The notes beneath the pieces were generated by a model, which was given only the letters and a program-made list of their open reading frames with translations, was not told where the DNA came from and did no database searches. Shown one piece after another: positions 8,925 through 15,879 of a stretch of 21,994 nucleotides of DNA. This DNA comes from Taishania sp. (lineage in GTDB: Bacteria; Bacteroidota; Bacteroidia; Flavobacteriales_D; Crocinitomicaceae). Location: positions 1 to 21,994 of the forward strand of contig JASLGM010000044.1 in NCBI GenBank assembly GCA_030150045.1. The letters are read 5' to 3'. Positions within the stretch are counted from its first letter, which is position 1. Each line of letters opens with the position of its first letter. The translations under genes and the position numbers were made by a program.

Positions 8925-8966
8925 ATGCCTCTAACTTCAATACTAAATCTAAAACAAAGGAAATTT

Positions 8967-9428
8967 GGGCGTTACCCCTGGTTATCTATTCTTAAAATAT
9001 TTGTAGAAAATTAAAGCCAAAACTTCGAGAAAACGGAACAAAAGTTAGCAGGAAACTCGACTTTATTTCCAATAAAAAAAAACAAGATCTCCTACCTTTT
9101 TTGGCAAATCTGTCTTTGTGAAATGAACTTTTTTACTAAAACGGATTTCAGCCAGGGCGCAGCGCGATAGCTAAACGAAATGAAAATGGTGTGAGCACTA
9201 GCTTTTCACTGCGACCAAAGGAAGCACGTTGAAAGCTACGCGCAAACCCGTTTACAATCGTTTACTAAAGCGCGAAGACCGTTAAGGATGCCAAAATCAT
9301 TAAAAAAGAAAACTTTTGCTCCGAAATACAATGAAAAATTGGGGTCGGGCTTTTCGTTGCTAGTCTACAAAAAAAACGGTTACACCTTACTTTTTTTTGT
9401 AGAGCTATTCACTGCAATCCCTAACGCG
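8967..9428 (+). repeat. Family-2 structured repeat, copy E, apparently interrupted
   Basis: The right part, 9341-9428, has GGGGTCGGGC, then TCTACAAAAAAAA (9364-9376) pairing perfectly over 13 bp with TTTTTTTTGTAGA (9391-9403), then ACTGCAATCCCTAACGC. The same order of conserved blocks is seen at 20639-20738. The expected left end, GGGCGTTACCCC, is found at 8967-8978, so that ACCCC (8974-8978) and GGGGT (9341-9345) would close the first hairpin. About 360 bp, including the family-1 copy at 9151-9296, sit inside that hairpin. The right part is well supported by the second copy; the link with the left end is inference. The rest of this 626-bp spacer holds no convincing gene. Confidence 0.55.
9151..9296 (+). 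repeat. Family-1 long-hairpin repeat, copy A
   Basis: A ~146-bp imperfect palindrome with the 15-nt core GCGACCAAAGGAAGC at 9211-9225. Next to the core, TAGCTTTTCA (9199-9208) pairs with TGAAAGCTA (9230-9238, one bulge). Further out GGTGTGAGCAC faces CGCGCAAACC, TAAACGA faces TCGTTTA, and CGCG faces CGCG. It lies between the convergent ends of POT paralogue 3 and the 9502 lipoprotein gene. Three more copies are in the window. Confidence 0.75.
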
Positions 9429-9501
9429 AAGTACACGGCAAACATGATTATTCAGTATAAAAACCGAAGTAAGTAGAAGATTTAAAGGAAACTATTAAGG
9501 T

Positions 9502-9726
9502 CTAATATTCAATTGAAATGAAGCAATTCATCCCTTTGTTCACACCTATTTTAGTACATTCTCGCTCCGCTTTTCCATAGGAAGAAGCACTTACATCAAA
9601 ATAAGTATCCGCTTTCATGAAAGATTTGCTGGTCTCAACATCACATTCACATGAATAGCGCTGACAAGAGAACAAAATTCCACCAACAAAAAGAAACAAC
9701 AAAAAATGAAATGCTCTAATTTTCAT
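9502..9726 (-). CDS. Small secreted lipoprotein of unknown function
   Basis: A 74-aa protein that starts at an ATG at 9726; an upstream in-frame TTG at 9741 would add five residues before the signal and is unlikely. The N-terminus KIRAFHF plus a hydrophobic stretch ends in the lipobox ILFSC, giving a mature lipoprotein of only about 54 residues. The mature part contains further Cys in YSCECD, RECTK and MNCF, enough for two disulfide bonds. I do not recognise a family. It stands alone on the minus strand: convergent with the POT cluster through the repeat-rich spacer and divergent from ssb. Confidence 0.65.
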   Translation of the reverse strand: MKIRAFHFLLFLFVGGILFSCQRYSCECDVETSKSFMKADTYFDVSASSYGKAERECTKIGVNKGMNCFISIEY

Positions 9727-9741
9727 AGCTGAATTATTCAA

Positions 9742-10119
9742 GTTTCAAAATCAAGTTTAGTGAGAAAGTCATCACTTAAACAAAAATAAAGAAAATAAAT
9801 TCACAATTGGTAATTAATATCAAACTCTTATCATTTTTCAGTTTTTTTTTTGAATTACTCTTTATTTGTCTACTCCATTTAATTCGAAAACGCACTAAAT
9901 AGTATGACTTCGTTCTATTTAAAAATGAAATCAACATCAAAAATATAGATTCTCAATTCACATCAACCAAGTGTTAAACAACTATAAAACAAAACATTAT
10001 TCATTTTCAAACGACTATAAACGACATTAATTATTTATTTACCGAAACAAGGAAATCAATCTTTGGATATTTGAATTGTTGGATCCACATCACTGAATGC
10101 AATTTTAAAACCTACTATC
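9742..10119. other. AT-rich intergenic region between divergent lipoprotein and ssb genes
   Basis: No gene is visible. The stretch must hold the promoters of both genes. On the minus strand TATTTTTG (9788-9781) matches the -7 element TAnnTTTG, 54 nt before the lipoprotein ATG, but without a -33 element at good spacing. A near-repeat, AAACAACTATAAAAC (9976-9990) and AAACGACTATAAACG (10009-10023), is 33 bp apart and could be a regulator site for ssb. No perfect TAnnTTTG is seen before ssb. Confidence 0.4.
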
Positions 10120-10494
10120 ATGAATACACTAAGAAACAAAGTAAATTTGATTGGACGCTTAGGCGCAGAACCAGAAATGAGCACATTTGAAAACGGAAAC
10201 AAAAGAGCTCGGTTCTCAATCGCGGTAAATAGTTATTATAAAGATCGCGAAGGGAAATATGTGCAAGACACGCAATGGCACAACATTACATCTTGGGGCC
10301 AGCAAGCCGAATGGGTTGAACAACGCCTACATAAAGGTCAAGAGGTAGTCATTGAAGGGCGTCTTGTAAATCGTGTCTATGAAAAAGATGGCGAAAAAAA
10401 ATACGCAACGCAAATTGAATTACAAGATTTTCTTATCGTTGGCAATAGAATCGATGTAGAAAACTCTACGTTTGAAAATGTGGTTACAGAATAA
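10120..10494 (+). CDS. ssb: Single-stranded DNA-binding protein, short form without acidic tail
   Basis: A 124-aa OB-fold protein that coats single-stranded DNA in replication, repair or recombination. Typical SSB segments are NKVNLIGRLGAEPEM (6-20), TQWHNITSWG (51-60) with the aromatic residues that stack on bases, and KGQEVVIEGRLVNR (72-85). The OB fold ends near residue 110. The disordered region and acidic tip (DDDIPF-like) by which replicative SSBs recruit partner proteins are missing: the protein ends FENVVTE. This suggests a second, specialised SSB beside a longer housekeeping copy elsewhere. It is not next to rpsF/rpsR or another replication gene. It is followed by structured, non-coding DNA and a distant terminator. 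Confidence 0.93.
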   Translation: MNTLRNKVNLIGRLGAEPEMSTFENGNKRARFSIAVNSYYKDREGKYVQDTQWHNITSWGQQAEWVEQRLHKGQEVVIEGRLVNRVYEKDGEKKYATQIELQDFLIVGNRIDVENSTFENVVTE

Positions 10495-10807
10495 GCAATC
10501 TATTCAGAAATTCGGATAAGGTAACAAGAAAAATCATTTTAAGTAATTTATCCATTAAAAATGGGACCTTATCGAGCATGTTTGCTTTTCATAAAAATAC
10601 ATTTTGAATCACAAATTATGAATCATATTATGAATCATATTATGAAAAAACGATTACAATAAACAACTGAAGAAAAACGGAATCAACCTAGCCCAAAGAG
10701 AGGAAGATTATTCCTGGTAACTTCCTCTCTTTATTTTCAAAAAGTCTGTTTATTCATTTCTGTTCCATCACTTTTTTCGTAACTTAATGGTACATAAATA
10801 GCAAATA
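10495..10807 (+). other. Structured intergenic region downstream of ssb
   Basis: Between ssb and the next gene there is an inverted repeat TCGgATAAGGT (10512-10522) with ACCTTATCGA (10566-10575); a smaller AT-rich pairing (CATTTTAA with TTAAAAATG) lies inside its 43-nt loop. Two exact tandem units TATGAATCATAT (10617-10628, 10629-10640) are each also palindromic-like. A terminator closes the region at 10695-10732. No convincing gene is present; a 14-codon reading frame over the tandem repeat has no supporting evidence. Confidence 0.45.
10695..10736 (+). terminator. Terminator about 200 bp downstream of ssb
   Basis: AAAGAGAGGAAG (10695-10706) pairs perfectly over 12 bp with CTTCCTCTCTTT (10721-10732), loop 14 nt, followed by ATTTT. 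The T tract is broken, so efficiency is uncertain. It would give ssb a 3' UTR of about 240 nt. Confidence 0.6.
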
Positions 10808-11113
10808 GTGAAAGATCAAGCACTCATAAATGTTTCAAAATTATTAGAAATATCCGTTGCAAATACGGATAATCCCGATTCTATTCAAGAACAGTTTTTG
10901 AATCTTGCTGTATTCCTTGAACAGTTAATCGAAAGTGATTTTAATGCCTTACTTTCCATTCTCTATCGCATCGATGTATCTGAATCAAAAGTCCGTACCG
11001 CACTTGCGAATAATGAAGCAAAGGAAAATGCAGGAACCATTTTGGCGCGTTTACTGATTGAAAGAGAAGAAGAAAAAATCGCTTTTCGTGCAAAATATAG
11101 CAGTCTGAAATAA
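10808..11113 (+). CDS. Conserved-looking 101-aa protein of unknown function
   Basis: It starts at GTG (10808); an in-frame TAG lies at 10799 and no in-frame ATG follows, so GTG is the only common start. The protein has no signal or membrane segment and is predicted to be helical, with a hydrophobic FLEQLIESDFNALLSILYRIDVSE block, a short connector and an acidic/basic C-terminal helix (LLIEREEEKIAFRAKY). Similar small proteins with an ILYRIDV-ESKV core occur in Flavobacteriia as I remember it, without known function. It stands between ssb and an esterase gene, with separate upstream signals for each, so a functional link is not evident. Confidence 0.75.
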   Translation: MKDQALINVSKLLEISVANTDNPDSIQEQFLNLAVFLEQLIESDFNALLSILYRIDVSESKVRTALANNEAKENAGTILARLLIEREEEKIAFRAKYSSLK

Positions 11114-11168
11114 GAAATTCACGCTTAAATAACGTGTAATCAAAAAAAGTTTCTGTCATCTTTCGCAA

Positions 11169-11188
11169 AAAGTGTAACTTAACACTTT
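11169..11188 (+). promoter_or_regulatory. Inverted repeat before the 11203 esterase gene
   Basis: AAAGTGT, 6 nt, ACACTTT forms a perfect 7-bp palindrome 14 bp before the ATG, itself flanked by direct GCAAAAA copies (11165-11171, 11189-11195). It may be an operator or a leader hairpin. No promoter of standard form is visible next to it. Confidence 0.35.
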
Positions 11189-11202
11189 GCAAAAACATCC
11201 AT

Positions 11203-12045
11203 ATGAAACTGTTTATCTTTCTTCTCCTATCATTTTTCAGCTTTCCCATTTTAGCTCAGAAAACAGAAAAAACAACTCCTACTAAGCGTCAATCCATTGT
11301 ATTAGGTAATTCACTTTCCTTTTTTTCAACATCACTAAATGAAAGAAGAACGATTAATATTTATTTACCAGAAGGCTATAATCCAAAAGACAGTCTCTTC
11401 TACCCCGTAATTTATCTATTAGACGGTTCTCTCGATGAAGATTTTATTCATATTTCCGGATTAATGCAATTCAATAGTTTTGATTGGGTAAATCGTATGC
11501 CAAAAGCCATTTTAGTTGGTATTGCAACAGTTGATCGTCGCCGAGATTTCACTTTCCCAACCTCAATCATTGAAGATCAAAAACGTTTTCCAACAACAGG
11601 TAAATCAACAAATTTTATATCTTTTATAGAAAAAGAACTTCAGCCCTTTATCTCAAAAAAATACAAAACTTCAGGTTCTAACACAATCATTGGTCAATCT
11701 TTAGGCGGATTATTGATCTCTGAAATTTTGATGACAAAACCATATATGTTTGACAATTACGGTATCATAAGTCCAAGTATTTGGTGGAATGACGGCAGTA
11801 TTTTGAATTTAACTTTTCCTCAAATTAAAAATAAAAACATATATATCGCCGTTGGAAAAGAGGGGCAAACTCCATCACAAAAACCAAGAATCATGGAAGA
11901 AGATGCCGAACTACTTTCAAAAATATTACTGGAAAAAGCAGACCATTCAAATCGAATTCATTTTGATTATTTACCTGAAGAAAATCATGCTACAATTTTC
12001 CATCTTGCAGCTTCAAAAGGATTTACTTTTCTATTTAAGAAGTAA
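11203..12045 (+). CDS. Secreted alpha/beta-hydrolase esterase (putative esterase family, PF00756-like)
   Basis: A 280-aa hydrolase with a Sec signal (MKLFIFLLLSFFSFPILAQ, cleavage near A18-Q19), so periplasmic or secreted. The fold is shown by NIYLPEGY (52-59), YPVIYLLDG (67-75), the nucleophile elbow GQSLGG with Ser166 (164-169), YGIISPSIWW (186-195) and the catalytic His262 in EENHATIF. The acid residue, probably in the stretch after IYIAVGKEG (213-221), cannot be fixed by eye. The pattern resembles the esterase D / IroE-like group, members of which cleave ester bonds in siderophores, feruloyl sugars or S-formylglutathione. No siderophore or polysaccharide genes are nearby, so the substrate is open. 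It is convergent with the next gene at only 8 bp distance. Confidence 0.85.
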   Translation: MKLFIFLLLSFFSFPILAQKTEKTTPTKRQSIVLGNSLSFFSTSLNERRTINIYLPEGYNPKDSLFYPVIYLLDGSLDEDFIHISGLMQFNSFDWVNRMPKAILVGIATVDRRRDFTFPTSIIEDQKRFPTTGKSTNFISFIEKELQPFISKKYKTSGSNTIIGQSLGGLLISEILMTKPYMFDNYGIISPSIWWNDGSILNLTFPQIKNKNIYIAVGKEGQTPSQKPRIMEEDAELLSKILLEKADHSNRIHFDYLPEENHATIFHLAASKGFTFLFKK

Positions 12046-12053
12046 TTAATCGT

Positions 12054-12596
12054 CTATTCTTCTATTCCTTCCTTGTGTTCAGGCATTAAAAAATGAAGTA
12101 GATGTTGTGAAAAAAAGAGTAGAAGAATTCCAATAATGATTTTCATTCCACTAATCATCAAATTGAAATTGAAATCTTTAAATAAATCAGCTAAGACCAT
12201 TCCTTTAACAAGGAAAACTTGCAGATTCATAATAAATACGGGAACGCTCCAAATAATTAGTACTAGTGCAATCACTTTGATCGCTAACTCCATTATTTTC
12301 TGCTTATCCAAAGTAAATTGAATGCTTTCATGAAATTCCTCTGGAACACACACTTTTTTGAGTATCCACTTTGTTTTAAAAAGAAAAAACCAAGCTCCAA
12401 AGGTCAAAAACCCTAAACTAACCAACTCTAAATAATAGTAAGAAGCATAACCTTCAAGACTATATTCTTTTTCCTTGCCTTCCGAAAAAAAAAACAAGAG
12501 ATAATAAATCACGGATACAACCCTAATAAAAAATAAAGACAACATATAAAATCCTAATGTCTTTATGGTCACTTCGTACAAATCCGTTTTCCTCAT
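12054..12596 (-). CDS. Four-helix membrane protein of unknown function
   Basis: A 180-aa inner-membrane protein with four predicted helices at about residues 14-37, 53-74, 103-129 and 145-164, and a polar segment (81-100) between helices 2 and 3. The C-terminus is charged (PEHKEGIEE). I do not recognise a family. It is convergent with the esterase gene with 8 bp between the stop codons, and no terminator fits between them, so transcripts from both sides probably overlap. Confidence 0.7.
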   Translation of the reverse strand: MRKTDLYEVTIKTLGFYMLSLFFIRVVSVIYYLLFFFSEGKEKEYSLEGYASYYYLELVSLGFLTFGAWFFLFKTKWILKKVCVPEEFHESIQFTLDKQKIMELAIKVIALVLIIWSVPVFIMNLQVFLVKGMVLADLFKDFNFNLMISGMKIIIGILLLFFSQHLLHFLMPEHKEGIEE

Positions 12597-12725
12597 AATT
12601 GCTTCGCTGATGTTTTCAACTAATTTATTGATTTTTCTAAAATAAGTCTGTAATTAAACGTTTTTTCTATATACCAAAAAAATAACCTCAAGCTATTCAA
12701 TCCCAGTCTGAAAATCCCAAAATGA

Positions 12726-12757
12726 AATGCCTCAATACATTCAAGTGTTGAGGCATT
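12726..12757 (-). terminator. Terminator of the 12776 lipoprotein gene
   Basis: AATGCCTCAA (12726-12735) pairs with TTGAGGCATT (12748-12757), extended by a G-U and AC/GT to a 6-nt loop. On the minus strand TTTCATTTT follows. It is 18 bp past the stop codon. The stem shares the block CCTCA(A/G)TACATT with the terminator at 8893. Confidence 0.65.
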
Positions 12758-12775
12758 ATGAAATCAAATCAAATG

Positions 12776-13192
12776 TTAATACAATGAAGATACAGCATTC
12801 GTCAACTTATTTTGCAACTTCACAAAACGATCCAGCTGCGCAGTCGTAAGCTGACTTTTAGCCTCACTCATTTTTAATTGTAAATTATTCGCTTTTTCCA
12901 AATACGTAGAATAATCCGAAATTGCAGAAATATCACCTGTTTTTGCCTTTTTAAGCATATCAACATATTTATCAATAAACTGCTCATATTCACTCAAATA
13001 CACATCCCAATCTGAATCACTTTCTACTTTTGTAGTTGTACTTTCGGCTTTATTTTCTTCATCAAGAATATTCAAGTTAACATCCTCAATTTCATAGTCT
13101 AAATCTTCTTGATTTTTGTGCTCACTCATACATGAGACGAACAATATCGACGTTGCAAACAACATCGACAGAGCAATTGCTTTCTTTTTCAT
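12776..13192 (-). CDS. Lipoprotein, DUF6591-like
   Basis: A 138-aa protein with a signal peptide ending in the lipobox LFVSC (Cys21). The mature part begins with an acidic, disordered linker (about 25-60, many Glu and Asp) and ends with a helical domain that starts at WDVYLSEYEQFIDKYVDMLKKAKTGD and continues with a YLEKANNLQLKMSEAKSQL helix. That arrangement (aromatic, acidic helix plus Lys-Ala-x-x-Gly-Asp turn) fits the family I remember as DUF6591, lipoproteins without a known role. It is alone on the minus strand with its own terminator. Upstream is the family-1 repeat copy B. Confidence 0.75.
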   Translation of the reverse strand: MKKKAIALSMLFATSILFVSCMSEHKNQEDLDYEIEDVNLNILDEENKAESTTTKVESDSDWDVYLSEYEQFIDKYVDMLKKAKTGDISAISDYSTYLEKANNLQLKMSEAKSQLTTAQLDRFVKLQNKLTNAVSSLY

Positions 13193-13292
13193 AGTATAAC
13201 TAGGTTAAAATTAATATATCCGTGAATATTTTCCGTTAATCTAATCTAAATTTTCGAAAACAAAAGATTATGTGTTTTTTTTAACGTTTTTA

Positions 13293-13440
13293 TTTGGCAG
13301 CTTTACGGTCTTCTGGCTTTAGTAAACTTTAGTAAATGCGTTCACGAACTGCTTACAACGCGCTTCCTTTGGTCGCGGTTGTAAGCGAGTGTTCACAGCT
13401 TTTACTATTCGTATAGCTATCGCCATACGCCCTAGCTGGT
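13293..13440 (-). repeat. Family-1 long-hairpin repeat, copy B
   Basis: A 148-bp imperfect palindrome in the opposite orientation to the other three copies. The core GCGACCAAAGGAAGC (minus strand, 13376-13362) is identical to copies A and D. The adjoining stem GCTTACAAC (13351-13359) with GTTGTAAGC (13378-13386) is perfect over 9 bp, and its sequence differs from the stems of the other copies. Outer pairs include CAGCT/AGCTG at the ends. The remainder of 13193-13504 is AT-rich and has no gene. On its sense strand the element lies downstream of the dioxygenase gene. Confidence 0.78.
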
Positions 13441-13504
13441 AATCAAATCATGATGAAAATCATAAAAACTTTCCTATCTGTACGTCTATACGCACAAAAA
13501 AAAG

Positions 13505-14431
13505 TTAATCAATCAGAGCTGGTCTTTGTGTTATTTCATGATAGCAAATTCTATCGGTAGCGAAATAGTGAAACACCATACTTCTTCGCCCTTTTTCTTT
13601 GTTTACATGTGGTTCTCCACCATGAAAAAGATTTGCATGCCAAATCAAAACGTCACCTTTTTTTGCTGTGAATATTTTCTTTGTTAATGGTTGTTGTGCA
13701 ATTTTATCTTGAATCATTTTTTCATATTGCGTATATTTTTCTTTTCCTGTTAAAAAGAAATTCCCTTCATTATTGTACTCTTTATTCAAATAATAAGGTA
13801 GCTTATGACTTTCTGGATAGTAATGCAAAGGTCCATTGTCTTCATCTATGTCTTCTAATGCAATCCAAACACCAAAAATACCACCTAAAGGAAAAGTAGT
13901 CATGTGAATACTATCTGAATGGGTATCTTGCTCGCTTCCTGTTTTAAAATTAATGCTTTGAAACAATCTTACTTTGGCTTTCATAATGGAAGAAAGTAGT
14001 TCTACCAGTTCAGGATTATCGCCTACTTTTCTTAATGATGCGGATTTACGAATGGCGAACATGATCTTATTTCCATAAGTATATTTCACGGTGTTCGTTT
14101 CCAACAAGGATTCAATTTCAGCATTGATATTATCAACGGTTGTGGAATCTATGTATTGATTTAAAATAGCGTAACCTTCTTTGTTAAAATCTAAAACACT
14201 TTTTTGAGATGCTTCGTCTAATTTTGGAAACAAAGATGTTTCCGAAATTACAGGAATAGATAGATCCGGTTTCAAAACATTGGGATCTATATTCTCAAAA
14301 TCTTTACTTGAAACGGGTGAAAAATAGAACTTTTTCATTCCAAGTGTTTTATACATGGGTAAATTATGCGCTAATCTTTTTCTATTAAAAAGATTGTAAA
14401 TAATGTATAAGAGTTTAATTCGTCTGTACAT
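13505..14431 (-). CDS. Phytanoyl-CoA dioxygenase (PhyH) family Fe(II)/2-oxoglutarate oxygenase
   Basis: A 308-aa cytoplasmic oxygenase that would hydroxylate a small substrate using Fe(II), O2 and 2-oxoglutarate. The double-stranded beta-helix core is recognised by the iron ligands H171 and D173 (in QDTHSDS), the distal His H270 in LFHGGEPH, and the 2-oxoglutarate-binding Arg 12-13 residues later (R282/R283 in GRRSMVFHYF). VWIALEDIDEDNGPLHYYPESHK (in the centre, 188-210) is typical of PhyH proteins. The N-terminal 75 residues have no recognisable domain. Substrates in this family range from fatty acyl-CoA to antibiotics, ectoine and sugars, so a specific role cannot be given. The next gene upstream is a methyltransferase on the same strand, separated by repeat C, so they are probably separate transcripts. 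Confidence 0.87.
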   Translation of the reverse strand: MYRRIKLLYIIYNLFNRKRLAHNLPMYKTLGMKKFYFSPVSSKDFENIDPNVLKPDLSIPVISETSLFPKLDEASQKSVLDFNKEGYAILNQYIDSTTVDNINAEIESLLETNTVKYTYGNKIMFAIRKSASLRKVGDNPELVELLSSIMKAKVRLFQSINFKTGSEQDTHSDSIHMTTFPLGGIFGVWIALEDIDEDNGPLHYYPESHKLPYYLNKEYNNEGNFFLTGKEKYTQYEKMIQDKIAQQPLTKKIFTAKKGDVLIWHANLFHGGEPHVNKEKGRRSMVFHYFATDRICYHEITQRPALID

Positions 14432-14597
14432 GCTGATTAAGTATAATGCTTCAAAAAAAGAAATTCCCCCTTTCTTACAATTTTCAGAGCATGGTAAATC
14501 TACAAAAAAACGAATAAACGGAAGCGCTATTTGCTTGTAATTTACTTTATTCTACTCCGCTGATTGAAAATATTTTATTAATTATCAAGATACTTTT

Positions 14598-14743
14598 CCA
14601 GCCGGGGCGGAGCGTCGGTAGCGTTATGTGGCGCAACGTTAGTAAAGCGTTGTGGAAATAGCGACCAACGGAAGCTCGTTGGCACAACATGCTCTACTTA
14701 CGTTGCGCGAATAACCTAAAGCACGTAGACCCAAATGGCTGCC
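14598..14743 (+). repeat. Family-1 long-hairpin repeat, copy C
   Basis: A 146-bp element beginning CCAGCCGGGG and ending GGCTGCC, self-complementary along most of its length: CAGCC with GGCTG at the ends, then TTAT with ATAA, GCGCAACGT with ACGTTGCGC, AGTA with TACT, and GTTGTG (14649-14654) with CACAAC (14683-14688). The core reads GCGACCAACGGAAGC (14661-14675, one base different from the other copies), and this change completes a 6-bp apical stem CCAACG/CGTTGG. About 95% identical to copy D. The flanking DNA at 14432-14597 is AT-rich with no gene. Confidence 0.8.
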
Positions 14744-14771
14744 AAAAAATCCCCACACTTAGGAGCAGGGA
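14744..14771 (-). terminator. Terminator of the 14789 methyltransferase gene, abutting repeat C
   Basis: On the minus strand TCCCTGC and GTGTGGGGA pair over 7 bp (two G-U) and run into TTTTTT, which directly borders the GGCAGCC end of the repeat. It is 17 bp past the stop codon. The same arrangement, with a related stem, stands at copy D. Confidence 0.7.
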
Positions 14772-14788
14772 CAAATTTTATTTATTGG

Positions 14789-15592
14789 TTATATTTTCTC
14801 GGCTTTTACACGTAATGAGAAGCGTTTATTGGGAAAACTTGGGAAACGTGTAAATTGAGTTTTCAATTCCATATCTTCCATATAAATGGCGCACATGGTA
14901 TTGGAAACGTGATATAGATGTTTGTGTTTTTCTTTAGGAATTCCGTCAAGAATGCCTTTCAAAGTGGTATAACGTGTGTCTTCGGTGCCAAAACCGTAGT
15001 CGTGCCATACAATAATTGATTTTCCATTTTTTAAAAGTGGCCAAACTTTTTTGGTGTCATTCACGACTCCTTTATAGGAATGATCGCCGTCGACGAAAAT
15101 GAGGTCGAATTTTTTATTTAGTTGACCAAAATCGTAGTTGTGTGAATTGGCCTCAACACGATGTATGGTATCAATGTGATTGGAGAAAATACCGTGTACC
15201 TTGATAAAAGGATCGCCAAAATTCATTTCCCTCATGTCGTTGGCTGACAAAGTAAGTGAAGTACAATCGGTGGTAACATCATTCACATTGGCGATGCTTT
15301 CGCCTCTCCAACTTCCTATTTCTAAATAGGCGCAAGTTTCAAAGCGTTTTGCTAACCCTTTTAGCAGTACAAAATCAGTAATCAATGATGTTCCACCTAG
15401 AAAGCTATAGTAATTCACGTCTTCCTCTAAATTCGGAAAAAGGTCCAACAAATCGACTGTAGGTAGTTGATTGATGTTGTATTCTGCCTGAATCTTTTGT
15501 TTGAAATAATGCTGTTCACGTATTCTTACACCTTCTATTATTACAGCAAATGGATTTTTTAAAAATAATTTGACCGCTAGCTTTTTACTCAT
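14789..15592 (-). CDS. Class I SAM-dependent methyltransferase (Methyltransf_24-like)
   Basis: A 267-aa cytoplasmic protein with the Rossmann-type methyltransferase core: motif I YLEIGSWRGES (89-99) that binds S-adenosylmethionine, motif IV region FDLIFVDGDHSYKG (162-175) and IIVWHDYG (193-200). The VDGDHSY block is characteristic of the Methyltransf_24 group, many members of which act in polysaccharide or secondary-metabolite synthesis. The N-terminal 60 residues are basic and hydrophobic, without a signal peptide. No glycosyltransferase or synthetase genes are near, so the acceptor molecule is unknown. It has its own terminator. Confidence 0.85.
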   Translation of the reverse strand: MSKKLAVKLFLKNPFAVIIEGVRIREQHYFKQKIQAEYNINQLPTVDLLDLFPNLEEDVNYYSFLGGTSLITDFVLLKGLAKRFETCAYLEIGSWRGESIANVNDVTTDCTSLTLSANDMREMNFGDPFIKVHGIFSNHIDTIHRVEANSHNYDFGQLNKKFDLIFVDGDHSYKGVVNDTKKVWPLLKNGKSIIVWHDYGFGTEDTRYTTLKGILDGIPKEKHKHLYHVSNTMCAIYMEDMELKTQFTRFPSFPNKRFSLRVKAEKI

Positions 15593-15879
15593 CTTTGTTT
15601 TCTTTTGCGTAGTTTATTATTCCCTCTTTCAGTGAAATACTTGTTTTTATTTTATTACCTATTGTTTAACAACGTATGAATTGGCTTAAAATAAAGTGTT
15701 TAAATTAATAAAAAACTTATTAATCTCAATTTCATTAATGCTAAATGAGGGAAAACTGGTTGATTTGTGGTGGAAATCTAACCGATTATTTTGTTAAAAC
15801 AACAGTGATATAATTGTTCTAACACGGGAATATTGTTTTATTAAATATTATATTTATTTGTCACAAGTAATACTACTCT
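15593..15879. other. Intergenic region between divergent methyltransferase and hydrolase genes
   Basis: AT-rich, no gene. Two related palindromes, TTGTTTAACAA (15662-15672) and TTGTTAAAACAA (15791-15802), are about 130 bp apart and could be operator sites for one regulator that serves both genes. No exact TAnnTTTG promoter is found on either strand. Confidence 0.35.

Noticed and set aside
9288..9476. A 62-codon open frame on the plus strand
   Set aside because: It begins inside repeat copy A and runs through the family-2 hairpin; the protein has no domain, and the region is explained by repeats.
9727..9741. Upstream TTG start for the small lipoprotein
   Set aside because: The extra residues precede a normal signal peptide that starts at the ATG at 9726.
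10618..10662. 14-codon reading frame over the tandem TATGAATCATAT units
   Set aside because: Explained by the tandem duplication itself; no evidence of translation.
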